From positions 186,001 through 250,000 of the forward strand of contig NZ_RXNV01000006.1 of the NCBI RefSeq assembly GCF_003966265.1: a DNA stretch of 64,000 nt. Direction: 5' to 3'. Of this stretch, positions 26,598 through 36,355 are shown in pieces; position 1 is the stretch's first letter; each line of letters begins with the position of its first letter. The position numbers and the translations under genes were made by a program. This DNA is from Shewanella atlantica. GTDB lineage: Bacteria; Pseudomonadota; Gammaproteobacteria; Enterobacterales; Shewanellaceae. Under the pieces are notes generated by a model. The model did not search any database and had not been told where the DNA came from. It saw only the letters and a program-made list of their open reading frames with translations.

Positions 26598-27062
26598 CTA
26601 CCTCAACGCCTTAATGAGTTCAGCACTGGAGTCGAAGGTACTCACACTCATCACTTTTAAACCGTCTAACTTGATCAAGGTTGCCTGATCTTTTTCAGAA
26701 GGCAACAAACGTGTCGTTTCCCCCTCTCTGTCCAATGCCATGGAAAACGGCAGATCTTTCATTTGAGGAATAGCGACAAACTTAGCAATCAAGGAGGGCA
26801 TACCACTGATGTCCGCGACATAAACTAACTTATCCGATGTTTGTTTTTGCTCTGCTGTCAGCACTTCCAGTGCCTCTTTGATAATATCTCCGCCTTTCAT
26901 ATTACGACTAAAAAGTAAGGTCCGGGTTTCTTCAGAAACAGCTATTTTATTTTCAAACTGATCCAGAAGCTCTATCTGAGAAACCAGATCACCTTCAACA
27001 TAAGATGATGCCTGAGCAAAGCTGGTTAACAGAGTACAGATAACGAATAACAGAGTTCGCAT
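26598..27062 (-). CDS. Uncharacterised exported protein, possibly thioredoxin-like
   Basis: The 154-residue protein has a clear signal peptide (MRTLLFVICTLLTSFAQASS). The mature part has alternating beta strands and helices (TRTLLFSRN, KLVYVADISGMP, MALDREGETTRLLPS) that recall the order of a thioredoxin fold, but no CxxC is present. It may be a periplasmic YtfJ-like protein; the similarity is too weak to be sure. AGGAA lies upstream of the start. Confidence 0.7.
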   Translation of the reverse strand: MRTLLFVICTLLTSFAQASSYVEGDLVSQIELLDQFENKIAVSEETRTLLFSRNMKGGDIIKEALEVLTAEQKQTSDKLVYVADISGMPSLIAKFVAIPQMKDLPFSMALDREGETTRLLPSEKDQATLIKLDGLKVMSVSTFDSSAELIKALR

Positions 27063-27282
27063 GCTTTAATTCCTAGCTAGGTCTTGAGTTCATTAAACAT
27101 TAACTTAGTCCGCTTAAAACCACATTAAAATTATGGACAATTCATGATCCTCTTCACGCAGAATCGACCTCGAGAAATAAACTTAAAAATCTGCCCTAAA
27201 AATGCAACAGTTTTGCTACCAAAGTAGCTAAAATTCAGTAAGCTATTCACTATAAAAATGATGTTATTTAAAGGCCGATACC

Positions 27283-28116
27283 ATGAAGGAAGATCAACTC
27301 GCACAAGAGCTTGAGCAACTGCAAAATGTCTATACACTGATCACTGAGTTTCTGGTTCAATACAGTTTTCGCCTTGTGGGCGCACTACTTATTTTCCTTA
27401 TCGGCCTTTGGCTCGCCTCCAAGGTCGCGAAACTGGTCACGAGACAGTTCGAAAAACACAATATCGACATAACACTAAGCAACTTTGTCAGTAACTTAGT
27501 ACGAATTATTATTGTTGCCATGGTCGCCATCATAGCACTGGGAAAACTGGGGATAAGCGTCACACCTATGATTGCAGCCATTGGTGCGGCGTCCTTGGGT
27601 GCAGGGCTCGCGATTCAGGGGATGCTCTCTAACTATGCCGCCGGTATCACCATCATAGTTACTCGCCCTTTTATAATAGGTAATACCATCACAGTTAAAG
27701 AGGTCACCGGTGTAGTGCAGGATATCCATCTGGGTTTAACGGTACTGACTAACGAGGAGGGGGAGCAGATCAGCATCCCTAACAAGCACATTGTCGGAGA
27801 GATACTACACAACTCCTTTGCGAACAAACTCGTAGAAACAAAATTCAACATTAACTATCAGTCGGATCCTGAGGAGGTGGTAGCCCTGGCCACTCAAGTA
27901 CTGGCCGAGAGCCAGCAGGTCAATCAGGACAAGCCACCTCATATCGGTATAAATGGTTTTAACACTGTCGGCATCGAGATAGGTATTCGATATTGGGTAC
28001 CCACCCAAAGCTATTACCAAAATAAATACCAAACTAACTTAGCGATATATAAGGCGTTACATACGGCAGGAATCGAGATCCCATGCCCGGTCAGAGAAGT
28101 TCATATAGAGAGATAA
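27283..28116 (+). CDS. Small mechanosensitive channel, MscS family
   Basis: The 277-residue protein has three membrane helices followed by the beta and alpha/beta vestibule domains of MscS. The pore helix GAASLGAGLAIQGMLSNYAAG with its Gly/Ala pattern and the following FIIGNTI and IPNKHIVGEIL segments are diagnostic. The length is that of E. coli MscS (286). It opens under membrane tension to release solutes on hypo-osmotic shock. Confidence 0.93.
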   Translation: MKEDQLAQELEQLQNVYTLITEFLVQYSFRLVGALLIFLIGLWLASKVAKLVTRQFEKHNIDITLSNFVSNLVRIIIVAMVAIIALGKLGISVTPMIAAIGAASLGAGLAIQGMLSNYAAGITIIVTRPFIIGNTITVKEVTGVVQDIHLGLTVLTNEEGEQISIPNKHIVGEILHNSFANKLVETKFNINYQSDPEEVVALATQVLAESQQVNQDKPPHIGINGFNTVGIEIGIRYWVPTQSYYQNKYQTNLAIYKALHTAGIEIPCPVREVHIER

Positions 28117-28142
28117 CTTACTTAGTTCTGTCAATGTGACCT

Positions 28143-28175
28143 AAATCTTGCTCTAAAGAGGTCAGAGCAAGATTT
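28143..28175. terminator. Hairpin between convergent genes
   Basis: A perfect 12-bp stem, AAATCTTGCTCT with AGAGCAAGATTT, lies between the MscS gene and the radical SAM gene. There is no T run, so termination strength is uncertain. Confidence 0.6.
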
Positions 28176-28186
28176 AACAACAAGGA

Positions 28187-29125
28187 CTAGAGCCCCCGCT
28201 GCCACTCCTGCCTTAAACCGCTCGACAGTGGCTTAGTCATGGCCTGTTCTACTTGAGCTATTAACTTGTCCTTGTCTTTACCTAAAGTCCCTTTCAACAC
28301 GAGGTAATTTGAAGCGTGGTCCGAGCGAAAAATCGTTTTATCCAGTTCGAGGTGCTTCAACAGGGTGTGCATCTCGACGAATAAACCATGTTGGTCCGGC
28401 AGCTGAAAATTCCCGTCGAAGCTTTTATCCATGCGTTCCGTCCCCATAGGCAGCGTGACCACCAATGTAGAGAGATACTCCGGCTGAGCGGCGTTCATTA
28501 ATTTAGCCGAGTTGATGGCGTGTTGCTGCGATAAGCCAGTGCCGCCGAGTCCATTTAAAATCATCACCGAAGATTTGATGCCTGCCGCTTTTATCTTTTT
28601 CAGTGCGACCAGTGACGAGTCAAAACTTTCGCCTTTTTCGATACGGCGCAGCACTTCATCATCACCACTCTCGCAACCAATATACAGCAGTGATAAACCA
28701 AGCTCCTTCAGTCTGGTCAACTCCTCAACCGTCTTATTCTTAAGGTTTCTTGGCAGACAGTAGCTACTGATCCGGGTGACGCCGGGCAGGTGCTCACGGA
28801 TCAACAAACAGATGGCTTCCAGTCTGTCAAAGGGCAGGCTCATCGCATCCCCATCGGCGAGAAACACCCGATGAACCGCGCCACCAGTTTCTGCAACTGC
28901 AATAATATCCGCAGCAATCTTATCCAGCTTCTGCGCCCTGAAGCGTTTCTGCGGCGCGGTATACATGTCGCAAAAGGCACAACGATTCCAACTGCAACCG
29001 TTAGTAACCTGCAGGATAAGTGACTTCCATTCCGATGGGGGACGAAACAAAGGCTCAATATAATTCAAAGGCTGACACTCCTTAATATCCCTAATAAAGG
29101 GCAAGCTATAATCTGCACCATACAT
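28187..29125 (-). CDS. Radical SAM protein with CX4CX2C cluster motif
   Basis: The 312-residue protein has the radical SAM barrel, with the cluster-binding cysteines at 44, 49 and 52 (GCSWNRCAFCDMY). It is followed by ADGDAMSLP and by the GCESGDDEVLRRIEKG segment of the Elp3/MiaB-like superfamily. The spacing between the first two cysteines is four residues, not the usual three. Members of this group are often annotated only as Fe-S oxidoreductases; the substrate is unknown. No partner gene lies on the same strand. Confidence 0.85.
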   Translation of the reverse strand: MYGADYSLPFIRDIKECQPLNYIEPLFRPPSEWKSLILQVTNGCSWNRCAFCDMYTAPQKRFRAQKLDKIAADIIAVAETGGAVHRVFLADGDAMSLPFDRLEAICLLIREHLPGVTRISSYCLPRNLKNKTVEELTRLKELGLSLLYIGCESGDDEVLRRIEKGESFDSSLVALKKIKAAGIKSSVMILNGLGGTGLSQQHAINSAKLMNAAQPEYLSTLVVTLPMGTERMDKSFDGNFQLPDQHGLFVEMHTLLKHLELDKTIFRSDHASNYLVLKGTLGKDKDKLIAQVEQAMTKPLSSGLRQEWQRGL

Positions 29126-29302
29126 TCACAGCCGTAAACATAGTGGTTTCAAATTGGCTCAAAGGTTAACACTCACTAATAAAGAAAAAAACGATGAATT
29201 GTGAACCAAGTCTCATGTTTTAAAATCAACTACTCATAAATAGATAGGTTTTGATCTAGTGCAATTTTTATTCAATTTTTTTTGCTAAAGTGCACCCATT
29301 CA

Positions 29303-29346
29303 GAGTTTGTAACACTTTGGCAAACTCACGCTTCCCATCTGGGAAG
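29303..29346 (+). promoter_or_regulatory. Two consecutive hairpins in the leader of a small gene
   Basis: GAGTTTG (29303-29309) pairs with CAAACTC (29321-29327), and CTTCCC (29331-29336) pairs with GGGAAG (29341-29346) around a tight loop. Both lie within 90 bp before the start at 29393. They could be a leader RNA structure controlling the small gene. Confidence 0.4.
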
Positions 29347-29392
29347 TGAAGAAAACAGGCGCATCGGCCTACATACGTAAAGAATAATAATT

Positions 29393-29638
29393 ATGCAAAT
29401 AGCACAACAACTGAAAGACAGAAGAGGGACTGATCTGCATCATGACGTTCATTGGGACTCTATGACCGCAGAGCAGAAAATTGCTCTCTATAACCTGCAC
29501 CGATTTGGTTATCGGCTGTTGTTTGTTCGCCATATGCATTCTGGACCTTTGGCTGTGATCTCTCAACAAAACCATCTGGCGACGATAAGTTCCCATGGTG
29601 AAGTTGATTACAGAACAGATATCCAACTAAGGGACTAA
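29393..29638 (+). CDS. Small conserved-looking protein of unknown function
   Basis: The 81-residue product has no signal peptide or membrane helix. It is rich in His and aromatic residues (DLHHDVHWDSM, FVRHMHSGPLAV) with a likely helical N-terminus and a beta-rich C-terminus. The ribosome-binding site is poor (AAAGAATAATAATT). A strong terminator follows. I do not recognise a family, and the His content would fit metal binding only as speculation. Confidence 0.7.
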   Translation: MQIAQQLKDRRGTDLHHDVHWDSMTAEQKIALYNLHRFGYRLLFVRHMHSGPLAVISQQNHLATISSHGEVDYRTDIQLRD

Positions 29639-29666
29639 TCTCAACGAATTCGTTGGGTGATTTCTC

Positions 29667-29695
29667 AAAAAGGAGCGCTGAAAAGTGCTCCTTTT
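29667..29695. terminator. Bidirectional terminator
   Basis: AAAAGGAGC and GCTCCTTTT form the outer stem of a hairpin between the small gene at 29393 and the elaA-like gene on the other strand. Confidence 0.85.
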
Positions 29696-29723
29696 ATTTA
29701 TTATGGTCTCCCGAAAACAGATA

Positions 29724-30191
29724 TTAAATATCAGCTTCACCAGATTGGTATAGCATATCCAGATGCGGGATCCCATCTTCCAGATAAACTTCAGAGACTG
29801 GTTCAAAACCTAGCTTTTGATAGAATGCCTTGAGGTATTCCTGTCCGCCTAACTGAATGTTTTTCTCGGGCCACAGTTCTTGTGTCACTCTGATCGCCTC
29901 ACTCATCAATGAGTGTGCGACCCCGGCTCCTCTGGCTTGCTCGGCTACAACCACTCGCCCGATGCTGGCATCGGCATAGCTGACTCCGGGTGCGAGTAAT
30001 CGAGCATAAGCCACGATCTCCCCCGCATCATTTCGCCCCAGCAGATGACGGGTTTCACTATGGCGGTCTTTTTCATCTAATTCAGGATAGGGACAGTTTT
30101 GCTCAACCACAAAAATATCGACCCTAAGCTTTAGTAACTCGTACAGCTCATCTACCGAAAGCACATTAAATGTCAGAACGCTCCACTGCAT
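29724..30191 (-). CDS. ElaA-like GNAT acetyltransferase
   Basis: The 155-residue protein matches ElaA of the GNAT superfamily: LYELLKLRVDIFVVEQNCPYPELDEKD at the N-terminus, RVVVAEQARGAGVAHSLM as the acetyl-CoA loop (Q/RxxGxG/A) and LGGQEYLKAFYQKLGF near the end. The acyl acceptor is not known. It stands alone; the 126-bp spacer to the MFS pump gene holds nothing clear. Confidence 0.88.
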   Translation of the reverse strand: MQWSVLTFNVLSVDELYELLKLRVDIFVVEQNCPYPELDEKDRHSETRHLLGRNDAGEIVAYARLLAPGVSYADASIGRVVVAEQARGAGVAHSLMSEAIRVTQELWPEKNIQLGGQEYLKAFYQKLGFEPVSEVYLEDGIPHLDMLYQSGEADI

Positions 30192-30317
30192 ATCATCTCC
30201 CTTATTGAATGATTAAAGAATATAAAAATAAAGAGTAAAAAGCAGTGTAACACCACTAAGGAGAAAGAGGTGTTCCTAACGGTGGAGTTCGTCAGATAAC
30301 TGGCCATGACCAAGCGT

Positions 30318-31910
30318 TTAATCGCTGCGCTTCCTTATCGAGAGCACGGCGACTACGGCGATGAGCAATAAACATGAGATAATGAAGAACACATCATTAT
30401 AGGCACTGATATAGGCCTGCTGCGTCATTGTCTGCCCCAAAAGCGCATTGGCCTGCGCCGCAGCGGTAACAGGGTCGGACCCCGCCTGAGTGAAAACATT
30501 AGCCGTCTGCATCAGATAATCATTGGCTATAGGGCTCACGGCCGGCAAGGTCTCTTTAATATGAGCCAGATGTTCTCTGGAGAGGTTATCGGTCAAGGTG
30601 GACACCAAGGCGATACCAAATGCCCCCCCTAAATTACGCATCACATTGAGTACCGTTGAGGCCGAAGCATTCTCATGGGGCTTGATATGCATGGTCGCGA
30701 TAATACCTATAGGCACAAGGATGAACGGCTGACCCAATGCCCGGACAATTTGTGATGCAATCATCTGCTCGCCGGCATAGTCGGCAGTCATATGGCTGTT
30801 CATGTAATAGCTCAGCGAAAACATCAAGAAGCCAAACGCAGCCAGATAACGGCCATCGAAGCGCTCTACCAATTTAGGCACTAGGGGCAACACCAATAGC
30901 TGGGGAAACCCCATCCACATAATCACCTCACCAATTTCCAGCGGGCTATAATCATGGATCTGTGACAAGTAGAGAGGGATCATATAGATAGCACCGAACA
31001 GCGCCATCCCTAATAAAAAATAGGCCACGGTCGAGATAGCGAAATCTCTCTGCCCCAGCAACCTTAGATTGACGAGAGGCTCACTCTTTTTGAGCTGAAT
31101 ATAGATAAACAAGGCTATGTTTATCACGGCAATAATCGATAGATATTGAATCAGTTCAGAGCCAAACCAATCTTTACGGTTGCCCTCTTCCAGCACCACC
31201 TCTAAACAGCCCATTCCTATGGCCATGGTGACGATACCGGACAGGTCCACATTCTTTAGCTTTTCCCAGATAACAGGTTTTCGTTCCAAACCATAGGCCA
31301 GCATAGCCATGACGATTAGCCCTGGTGGAACATTGATGTAAAACAGGTAATGCCAACTAAACTGCTCGGTTAACCAGCCTCCTAACGTGGGTCCAATCGA
31401 TGGAGCAAAAGTGGCCGTAATGCCAAACAACGCCATCCCCACGGCACGCTTTTCATCGGGAAGAAATTCGAGTATTAAACGAAATGCCAAGGGAATAAGT
31501 GCGCCACCGAAGAACCCCTGCATCGCGCGAAACGCGATCATCGACTCCAGGTTCCATGAGATTGAACATAACAATGAAGCGAAGATGAAGGCCGACGTCG
31601 TCCATAGCAAGTAACGGCGCACCGACAAGCCCTGACTTAACCACCCGGACAGAGGAATAGCTATCATCTCTGCGACCAGATAAGCCGTCGCTATCCATGA
31701 GCCCTCTTCCAGAGTCGCACCTAAGCTCCCCTGTATCTCTTTCATCGATGCATTGGTGATCTGAATATCCAAGATCGCCATAAATGCACCAATCAGGCCT
31801 CCAATTACCGCTATCCAAGCCCGGCGACTACCACGTTCATAACCCTGTGGTCTTGCCTCAGTAGAGAGACTAACATCGCGATTCACTTCCGCATTAGCGA
31901 TAGCACTCAC
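30318..31910 (-). CDS. EmrB/QacA-type MFS drug exporter
   Basis: The 530-residue protein has about fourteen helices, as in the DHA2 drug:H+ antiporters. Visible signatures are LDIQITNASMKEIQGSLGA after helix 1, GWLSQGLSVRRYLLW as motif A, and GPTLGGWLTEQFSWHYLFYINVPPG as motif C. It pairs with the EmrA-like adaptor 3 bp upstream, and together with an outer-membrane channel would expel hydrophobic compounds. A divergent LysR gene probably controls the operon. Confidence 0.92.
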   Translation of the reverse strand: MSAIANAEVNRDVSLSTEARPQGYERGSRRAWIAVIGGLIGAFMAILDIQITNASMKEIQGSLGATLEEGSWIATAYLVAEMIAIPLSGWLSQGLSVRRYLLWTTSAFIFASLLCSISWNLESMIAFRAMQGFFGGALIPLAFRLILEFLPDEKRAVGMALFGITATFAPSIGPTLGGWLTEQFSWHYLFYINVPPGLIVMAMLAYGLERKPVIWEKLKNVDLSGIVTMAIGMGCLEVVLEEGNRKDWFGSELIQYLSIIAVINIALFIYIQLKKSEPLVNLRLLGQRDFAISTVAYFLLGMALFGAIYMIPLYLSQIHDYSPLEIGEVIMWMGFPQLLVLPLVPKLVERFDGRYLAAFGFLMFSLSYYMNSHMTADYAGEQMIASQIVRALGQPFILVPIGIIATMHIKPHENASASTVLNVMRNLGGAFGIALVSTLTDNLSREHLAHIKETLPAVSPIANDYLMQTANVFTQAGSDPVTAAAQANALLGQTMTQQAYISAYNDVFFIISCLLLIAVVAVLSIRKRSD

Positions 31911-31913
31911 CTG

Positions 31914-32972
31914 TTAATGACCTGTGTTGGCAGCAAGTGCGTTATCTAATGGCAAGGTCGTGGTATCGACCTTCACGATGGCACTCAAGCCAGGAACGAG
32001 CCTCTCTCTCTCCTCACCGAGTTCCAGACGGATCCTCACCGGAATACGCTGAACGATCTTGGTAAAATTCCCCGTCGCATTTTCGGCGGGTAACAGACTA
32101 AATTTGGCACCGGATGCCGGTGAAAGGCTATCGATAACACCTGTAAAGGTTTTGTCGGGAAACGCATCGAGATTAACCTGAACCGACTGGCCGGGCTGCA
32201 TATGCTGGATCTGGGTCTCTTTGAAGTTGGCCGTGATCCAAACAGCCCCATCCGGTACCAAACTGTAAAGTGCCTGCCCGGGTTGAACGTATTGCCCCTT
32301 CATGGCTCCGCGCTTACCTATCACGCCAGAAAACGGCGCCCTGACTTGTGTATCTGCTAACTGAATTCTGGCAAGCTCTAACCCTGCCCCCGCCTTCACG
32401 ACATTCGCATCGGCCTGTAATAGTTGCGCATTAAATACTGCAAGCTCCCGTTGCTTTGCAACCAGGGCCGCATTAGCCTCATCAAGATGTGCTACAGACG
32501 ACTCGAAACTCGCCTGCATCTGATCTACGTCATCTTGAGAGCTGTAATTTTTCACCTTTAACTTCTTCGAACGGCTCAGCTGTTGCTCCGCCCGCAACCG
32601 ATCCGACCCGGCCGCAGCAACCCCAGCCTGAGCCTGAGAGATCAGCGCATGTTGCAGCTCGACTTTAGCGGAGAGTGTTTGCAATTCAGCCTGTGAACTA
32701 TCGAGTTCAGCCTGACTCTGGGCTAACTTAGCCTCATATTGGTTATCTTCTAACTGAGCCAATAACTGACCGGCTTTGACATGCTGGTTATCTGTGATGT
32801 CTGTCATCACGACATAGCCGGGCACCTTGACGCTGATATGGGAGATATCTGCTTCCACATAGGCATTATCGGTCGACTCGAAGAAACGAACCTGCGTCCA
32901 CCAGTAATAAGCGCCACCAGCAAAGGCTGCAAATATCAGTGGCACCACAATGAATAATTTACTCTTGGACAT
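31914..32972 (-). CDS. EmrA/HlyD-type membrane fusion protein
   Basis: The 352-residue protein has an N-terminal membrane helix (about residues 6-26), a biotinyl-lipoyl-like half VKVPGYVVMTDITDNQHVKAGQLLA, a long Ala/Gln/Glu-rich coiled-coil hairpin (about 80-200), a second lipoyl half (DTQVRAPFSGVIGKRG), and beta-barrel sequence to the end. It links the inner-membrane pump to an outer-membrane channel. It is the first gene of the pump operon, 97 bp from the divergent LysR gene. Confidence 0.92.
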   Translation of the reverse strand: MSKSKLFIVVPLIFAAFAGGAYYWWTQVRFFESTDNAYVEADISHISVKVPGYVVMTDITDNQHVKAGQLLAQLEDNQYEAKLAQSQAELDSSQAELQTLSAKVELQHALISQAQAGVAAAGSDRLRAEQQLSRSKKLKVKNYSSQDDVDQMQASFESSVAHLDEANAALVAKQRELAVFNAQLLQADANVVKAGAGLELARIQLADTQVRAPFSGVIGKRGAMKGQYVQPGQALYSLVPDGAVWITANFKETQIQHMQPGQSVQVNLDAFPDKTFTGVIDSLSPASGAKFSLLPAENATGNFTKIVQRIPVRIRLELGEERERLVPGLSAIVKVDTTTLPLDNALAANTGH

Positions 32973-33069
32973 ACATGACTCCTTGATTAGAGCCCTATAG
33001 TCTACTACTGTCTCCTTTAGTTTATTAGATAGTTTAAAATCAACCTACTGTTTCACAGGTGTAACAATC

Positions 33070-33999
33070 ATGGATCTTAATCGTGTTCAGATGTTTGCTC
33101 AGGTCGTCGAACAGGGCAGTTTTACCGGAGCAGCAAAAGCCTTAGGATTAACTAAAGCAACGGTTAGCCGAAAAATTGCCGAGTTAGAGGCCGATGCCGG
33201 TGTGCAACTCCTGTTTCGTACCACAAGGTCGCTAAAACTCACCGAAGCGGGTTCGGCCTATTACAATCGTGTTCATCAAATTCTTATCGATCTAAAAAAT
33301 GCCGAGGATCAACTCAGTGCCAGTCAGCAGTTGATCAAGGGAAAACTGAAAATTGTCTGCCCTATCGAAATGGGTCAGCTTTTTTTTGGCAGGATCTTCG
33401 CGAGATTTTTAAAACAATATCCGGATATCTCCATCGAAGCAGAGCTGAGTAACCGCAAGGTAGATGTCATCGAAGAGGGAATAGATGTCCTGTTTCAAAT
33501 CACCAGCAGCTCCGATACCCGCCTGCAGACATACTCACTGCTCAATACCAGCAAGACCTTAATGGCGAGCCCCGAGTATCTGGCACAATACGGCACACCG
33601 CAGACCCCACAAGACCTCAACAAACATAGGGCGGTCAAGCTAGAGTCGGCACACATTGACGGCAGCTGGACCCTCTTTGATGGGAAGGAGTGGGTCACTG
33701 TCGACCCCGAAGCTCAACTCGCCGTGAATAATGTCACCCTCGCCAGAGAGGCTGCGATAGAGGGCTTAGGGATCACCTCGGTGCCAACCTTGATAGCCCA
33801 GCAAGCCATTGATGAAAGCCTGCTCATTCCGCTTCTGGAAGATTTCCCCATGGCACAGACAAAGATCACCATGAGCCTACCCCAGCGCGCTTACCTGCCC
33901 AGAAAGTATCGTGTCTTTATCGAGTTTATCTATCGGACGATGAGCGAAAATCCCGATAATCATCTGCTGGAAATCCCTGACTTTGTCTCGTTAGAGTGA
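33070..33999 (+). CDS. LysR-family regulator, divergent from the Emr pump
   Basis: The 309-residue protein starts with a winged helix-turn-helix (MDLNRVQMFAQVVEQGSFTGAAKALGLTKATVSRKIAELE) followed by the periplasmic-binding-like sensor domain from about residue 90. Its position, divergent from the pump operon, is typical for local activators. The inducer is unknown. It belongs to the CrgA-like clade by the TTRSLKLTEAG and YPDISIEAELS segments. Confidence 0.9.
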   Translation: MDLNRVQMFAQVVEQGSFTGAAKALGLTKATVSRKIAELEADAGVQLLFRTTRSLKLTEAGSAYYNRVHQILIDLKNAEDQLSASQQLIKGKLKIVCPIEMGQLFFGRIFARFLKQYPDISIEAELSNRKVDVIEEGIDVLFQITSSSDTRLQTYSLLNTSKTLMASPEYLAQYGTPQTPQDLNKHRAVKLESAHIDGSWTLFDGKEWVTVDPEAQLAVNNVTLAREAAIEGLGITSVPTLIAQQAIDESLLIPLLEDFPMAQTKITMSLPQRAYLPRKYRVFIEFIYRTMSENPDNHLLEIPDFVSLE

Positions 34000-34113
34000 G
34001 TTTTTCGGGCTTAAAATCAAAGATTCTTAAATTAAAAAGCTCATCCCTGCAAAAATAATGATAAAGCTGCTAACATTGCAGGCAATTTTTTAAGCTTAAT
34101 GAGATAGAGCAAG

Positions 34114-34842
34114 ATGGGAAGAGCATACCAGAACAAGAAAGAATCCATGGCTAAAACGGCTGGTCAGAAAACCAGAATATATTCTCGCTATGGTAAAGAG
34201 ATATACGTTTGCGCTAAAAATGGTGGTTTCGATCCTGACGGCAACCTCCCGCTACGCCAGTTGATCGCCAAGGCTAAGAAAGATCAGGTACCGGCTCACG
34301 TTATCGAACGTGCTATCGAAAAAGCCAAGGGTGGCGGTGGTGAAGATTATGAAACAGCACGTTACGAAGGCTTTGGTCCTGGTGGCTGCATGGTCATTGT
34401 CGATTGCCTAACCGACAACGTCAAACGCACCTTTACAGAAGTACGTCAGGCATTCGTAAAGAATGATGCCAAACTGGGTGGCCCGGGCACCGCCGGTCAT
34501 ATGTTCGATCATCAAGCCATTTTCGTTTTCAAAGGTGAAGATGAAGAAGAAGTGCTTGAGATGTTGATGATGGCCGATGTTGACGTGACAGATGTCGAAG
34601 TCGAAGATGGCATGATCAGTGTTTATGCGCCTAATACCGAGTTTTACAAGACTAAGACAGCATTGAACGAAGCTATGCCTGAAGTCGAATTCGTGGTTGA
34701 AGAGATCACCTTCGTTCCACAAACTATGACTGACATTAACGATCCTGAAGTGATCGAGCAGTTAGAGAAATTCCTGGCGGCCCTGGAAAATTGTGATGAT
34801 GTGCAAAACGTCTACCACAACGCTGAGTTTGCACAAGAGTAA
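34114..34842 (+). CDS. YebC/PmpR family protein (YeeN-like)
   Basis: The 242-residue protein carries the TACO1/YebC pattern: [40 protein letters not shown] and [15 protein letters not shown], with an acidic middle domain. Members were named transcriptional regulators but recent work links several to ribosome function at proline-rich sequences. The opening MGRAYQNKK is closer to the YeeN branch than to RuvC-linked YebC. It stands alone and ends at a strong terminator. Confidence 0.92.
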   Translation: MGRAYQNKKESMAKTAGQKTRIYSRYGKEIYVCAKNGGFDPDGNLPLRQLIAKAKKDQVPAHVIERAIEKAKGGGGEDYETARYEGFGPGGCMVIVDCLTDNVKRTFTEVRQAFVKNDAKLGGPGTAGHMFDHQAIFVFKGEDEEEVLEMLMMADVDVTDVEVEDGMISVYAPNTEFYKTKTALNEAMPEVEFVVEEITFVPQTMTDINDPEVIEQLEKFLAALENCDDVQNVYHNAEFAQE

Positions 34843-34861
34843 ACTCGATAACTAAATCAAT

Positions 34862-34903
34862 AAAGCTCAGCCGCAATATGAAGCATTGCAGCTGAGCTTT
34901 TTT
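34862..34903 (+). terminator. Rho-independent terminator of the YebC-like gene
   Basis: AAAGCTCAGC and GCTGAGCTTT form the main stem, extended inward by GCAAT and ATTGC, followed by six T. Confidence 0.93.
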
Positions 34904-35226
34904 ATTGCATAAATTTCCCCACCATTTAATATTTCCACAATCAGCAGTAACAAAATAATGACCAGCAATCTCAAGCTGAAAGCCTGATACACAGTGAGAT
35001 TAGGCTTTAATCAAGTTAAAGATTTTTTACCGCAAGCCCTTCACTTGTTGAGTTCAATAACATTCAACGATAAAGACACGCATTAGGTGGACTTTTACCT
35101 CAGCGTTCCTATCATTATATGAGAGGGATTTATCATGCTAATGGATGAGAGTACCGATTTGCAGACATCAAAAATAACAACAACTGCTCTGCAGCTTTTA
35201 ATGTTCTAAAACTCAATAGGTAACCT
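34904..35226. other. Intergenic region before the DUF4382 gene
   Basis: About 320 bp without a credible gene. No repeat or clear regulatory site was found; the region is AT-rich and should contain the promoter of the gene at 35227. Confidence 0.5.
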
Positions 35227-36270
35227 ATGAAACATACTAAGACAATACTCGCTGTAACCCTGACGAGTTTGCTTACAGCATGTGGGGGCAGCGATGATAA
35301 CTCGACCCCGCCTCTCCCTGAATCCGGTGTCTTTAATCTGGGTGTGTCGGATAACCCCGCCGATGCAAAAATAGTTAACATCGCATTTAAGCAAGTCGTC
35401 CTGAAGAATGATGAAGGCTCTATCTCATTTGATGCCATAGAGGGGGGTGGACTCAAGCATATCGATCTGCTTACGGTACAAGGAGCCGAGGTCGCAACAC
35501 TCATCAGTGGTGAATCGGTTCCGGTAGGTGAGTACCAGATGTGTATCTATATGCAGAAGAATGAAACTGCAGATGAAAACAGTTCTTATGTTCAGACCGC
35601 CGATGGCACCGCCGGACTTACCACCAACAGCAACGGCTCCTGTGGCGGCGTTGGCGCCGAAGATGAGGACACGGGTCGGCTGTTCTTAAATAAAACCTTT
35701 ACCATCGAAGAGGGAAGCAATACCTTCGTTGCCGAGTTCAATCTGGCCAAAGGCCTGCAGGCCCCTCACGGTAATAAAGATTACTGGACATTGAAACCCA
35801 CATCTGTGCAGTTGGTCAATGCCGCTGAGATAGGCGGGATTTCCGGGCAGATAAGCTCTGCTACTTTCTCTGACTGTCAGTCAGCAGCTGTCGATTTAGG
35901 CCTGCCAGATGAATATAGTCCGGCGGTTTACCTCTACCCGATAAATACAGCATTGATTAACATGGCCGACTTCAGAGCAGAAAATGAGCCTTACCTGCAG
36001 ACCGAGGTCGCTCCCCTTGCTTCTGCGAGAGTTAATCCCATTCTGGACGCTGACGAGAATGAGATAGGTCAGGGATATGAGTTTGGCTTCCTCGATGCAG
36101 GCATGTATAGCTTAGGCTATACCTGTGTCGCTCAACAAGATGACTCAGATGAGAATGACATAGATAAGATCCCCCCCTTCTTTTTCAATGCCGATGAGCA
36201 GCTGGTTGAAGTAACACTAGGAGAAACCATCACGCGTCACTTCCCTGAAACATTTGACCCGGAGGCTTAA
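35227..36270 (+). CDS. DUF4382 lipoprotein
   Basis: The 347-residue protein has a lipobox ending in LLTAC, followed by a short Gly/Ser/Pro linker. The next region, SGVFNLGVSDNPADAKIVNIAFKQVVL, with INLLT-like and VPVGEYQMCIYM segments, matches DUF4382 domains, which are beta-sandwich modules. The C-terminal part (from about 195) looks like a carboxypeptidase-regulatory-type or similar beta fold (GGISGQISSATFSDC). It is probably exposed at the cell envelope. The biological role is unknown. Confidence 0.75.
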   Translation: MKHTKTILAVTLTSLLTACGGSDDNSTPPLPESGVFNLGVSDNPADAKIVNIAFKQVVLKNDEGSISFDAIEGGGLKHIDLLTVQGAEVATLISGESVPVGEYQMCIYMQKNETADENSSYVQTADGTAGLTTNSNGSCGGVGAEDEDTGRLFLNKTFTIEEGSNTFVAEFNLAKGLQAPHGNKDYWTLKPTSVQLVNAAEIGGISGQISSATFSDCQSAAVDLGLPDEYSPAVYLYPINTALINMADFRAENEPYLQTEVAPLASARVNPILDADENEIGQGYEFGFLDAGMYSLGYTCVAQQDDSDENDIDKIPPFFFNADEQLVEVTLGETITRHFPETFDPEA

Positions 36271-36306
36271 TAAAAGGTTTAAGCCGGGATTAAGCTAAAC
36301 ACAAAT

Positions 36307-36328
36307 AAGGCACTCGATTGAGTGCCTT
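36307..36328. terminator. Terminator between convergent genes
   Basis: AAGGCACTC and GAGTGCCTT form a 9-bp stem around GATT, between the DUF4382 gene and the S9 peptidase gene on the other strand. Confidence 0.8.
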
Positions 36329-36355
36329 ATCTATTTATTGGGATGAATATCAGGC

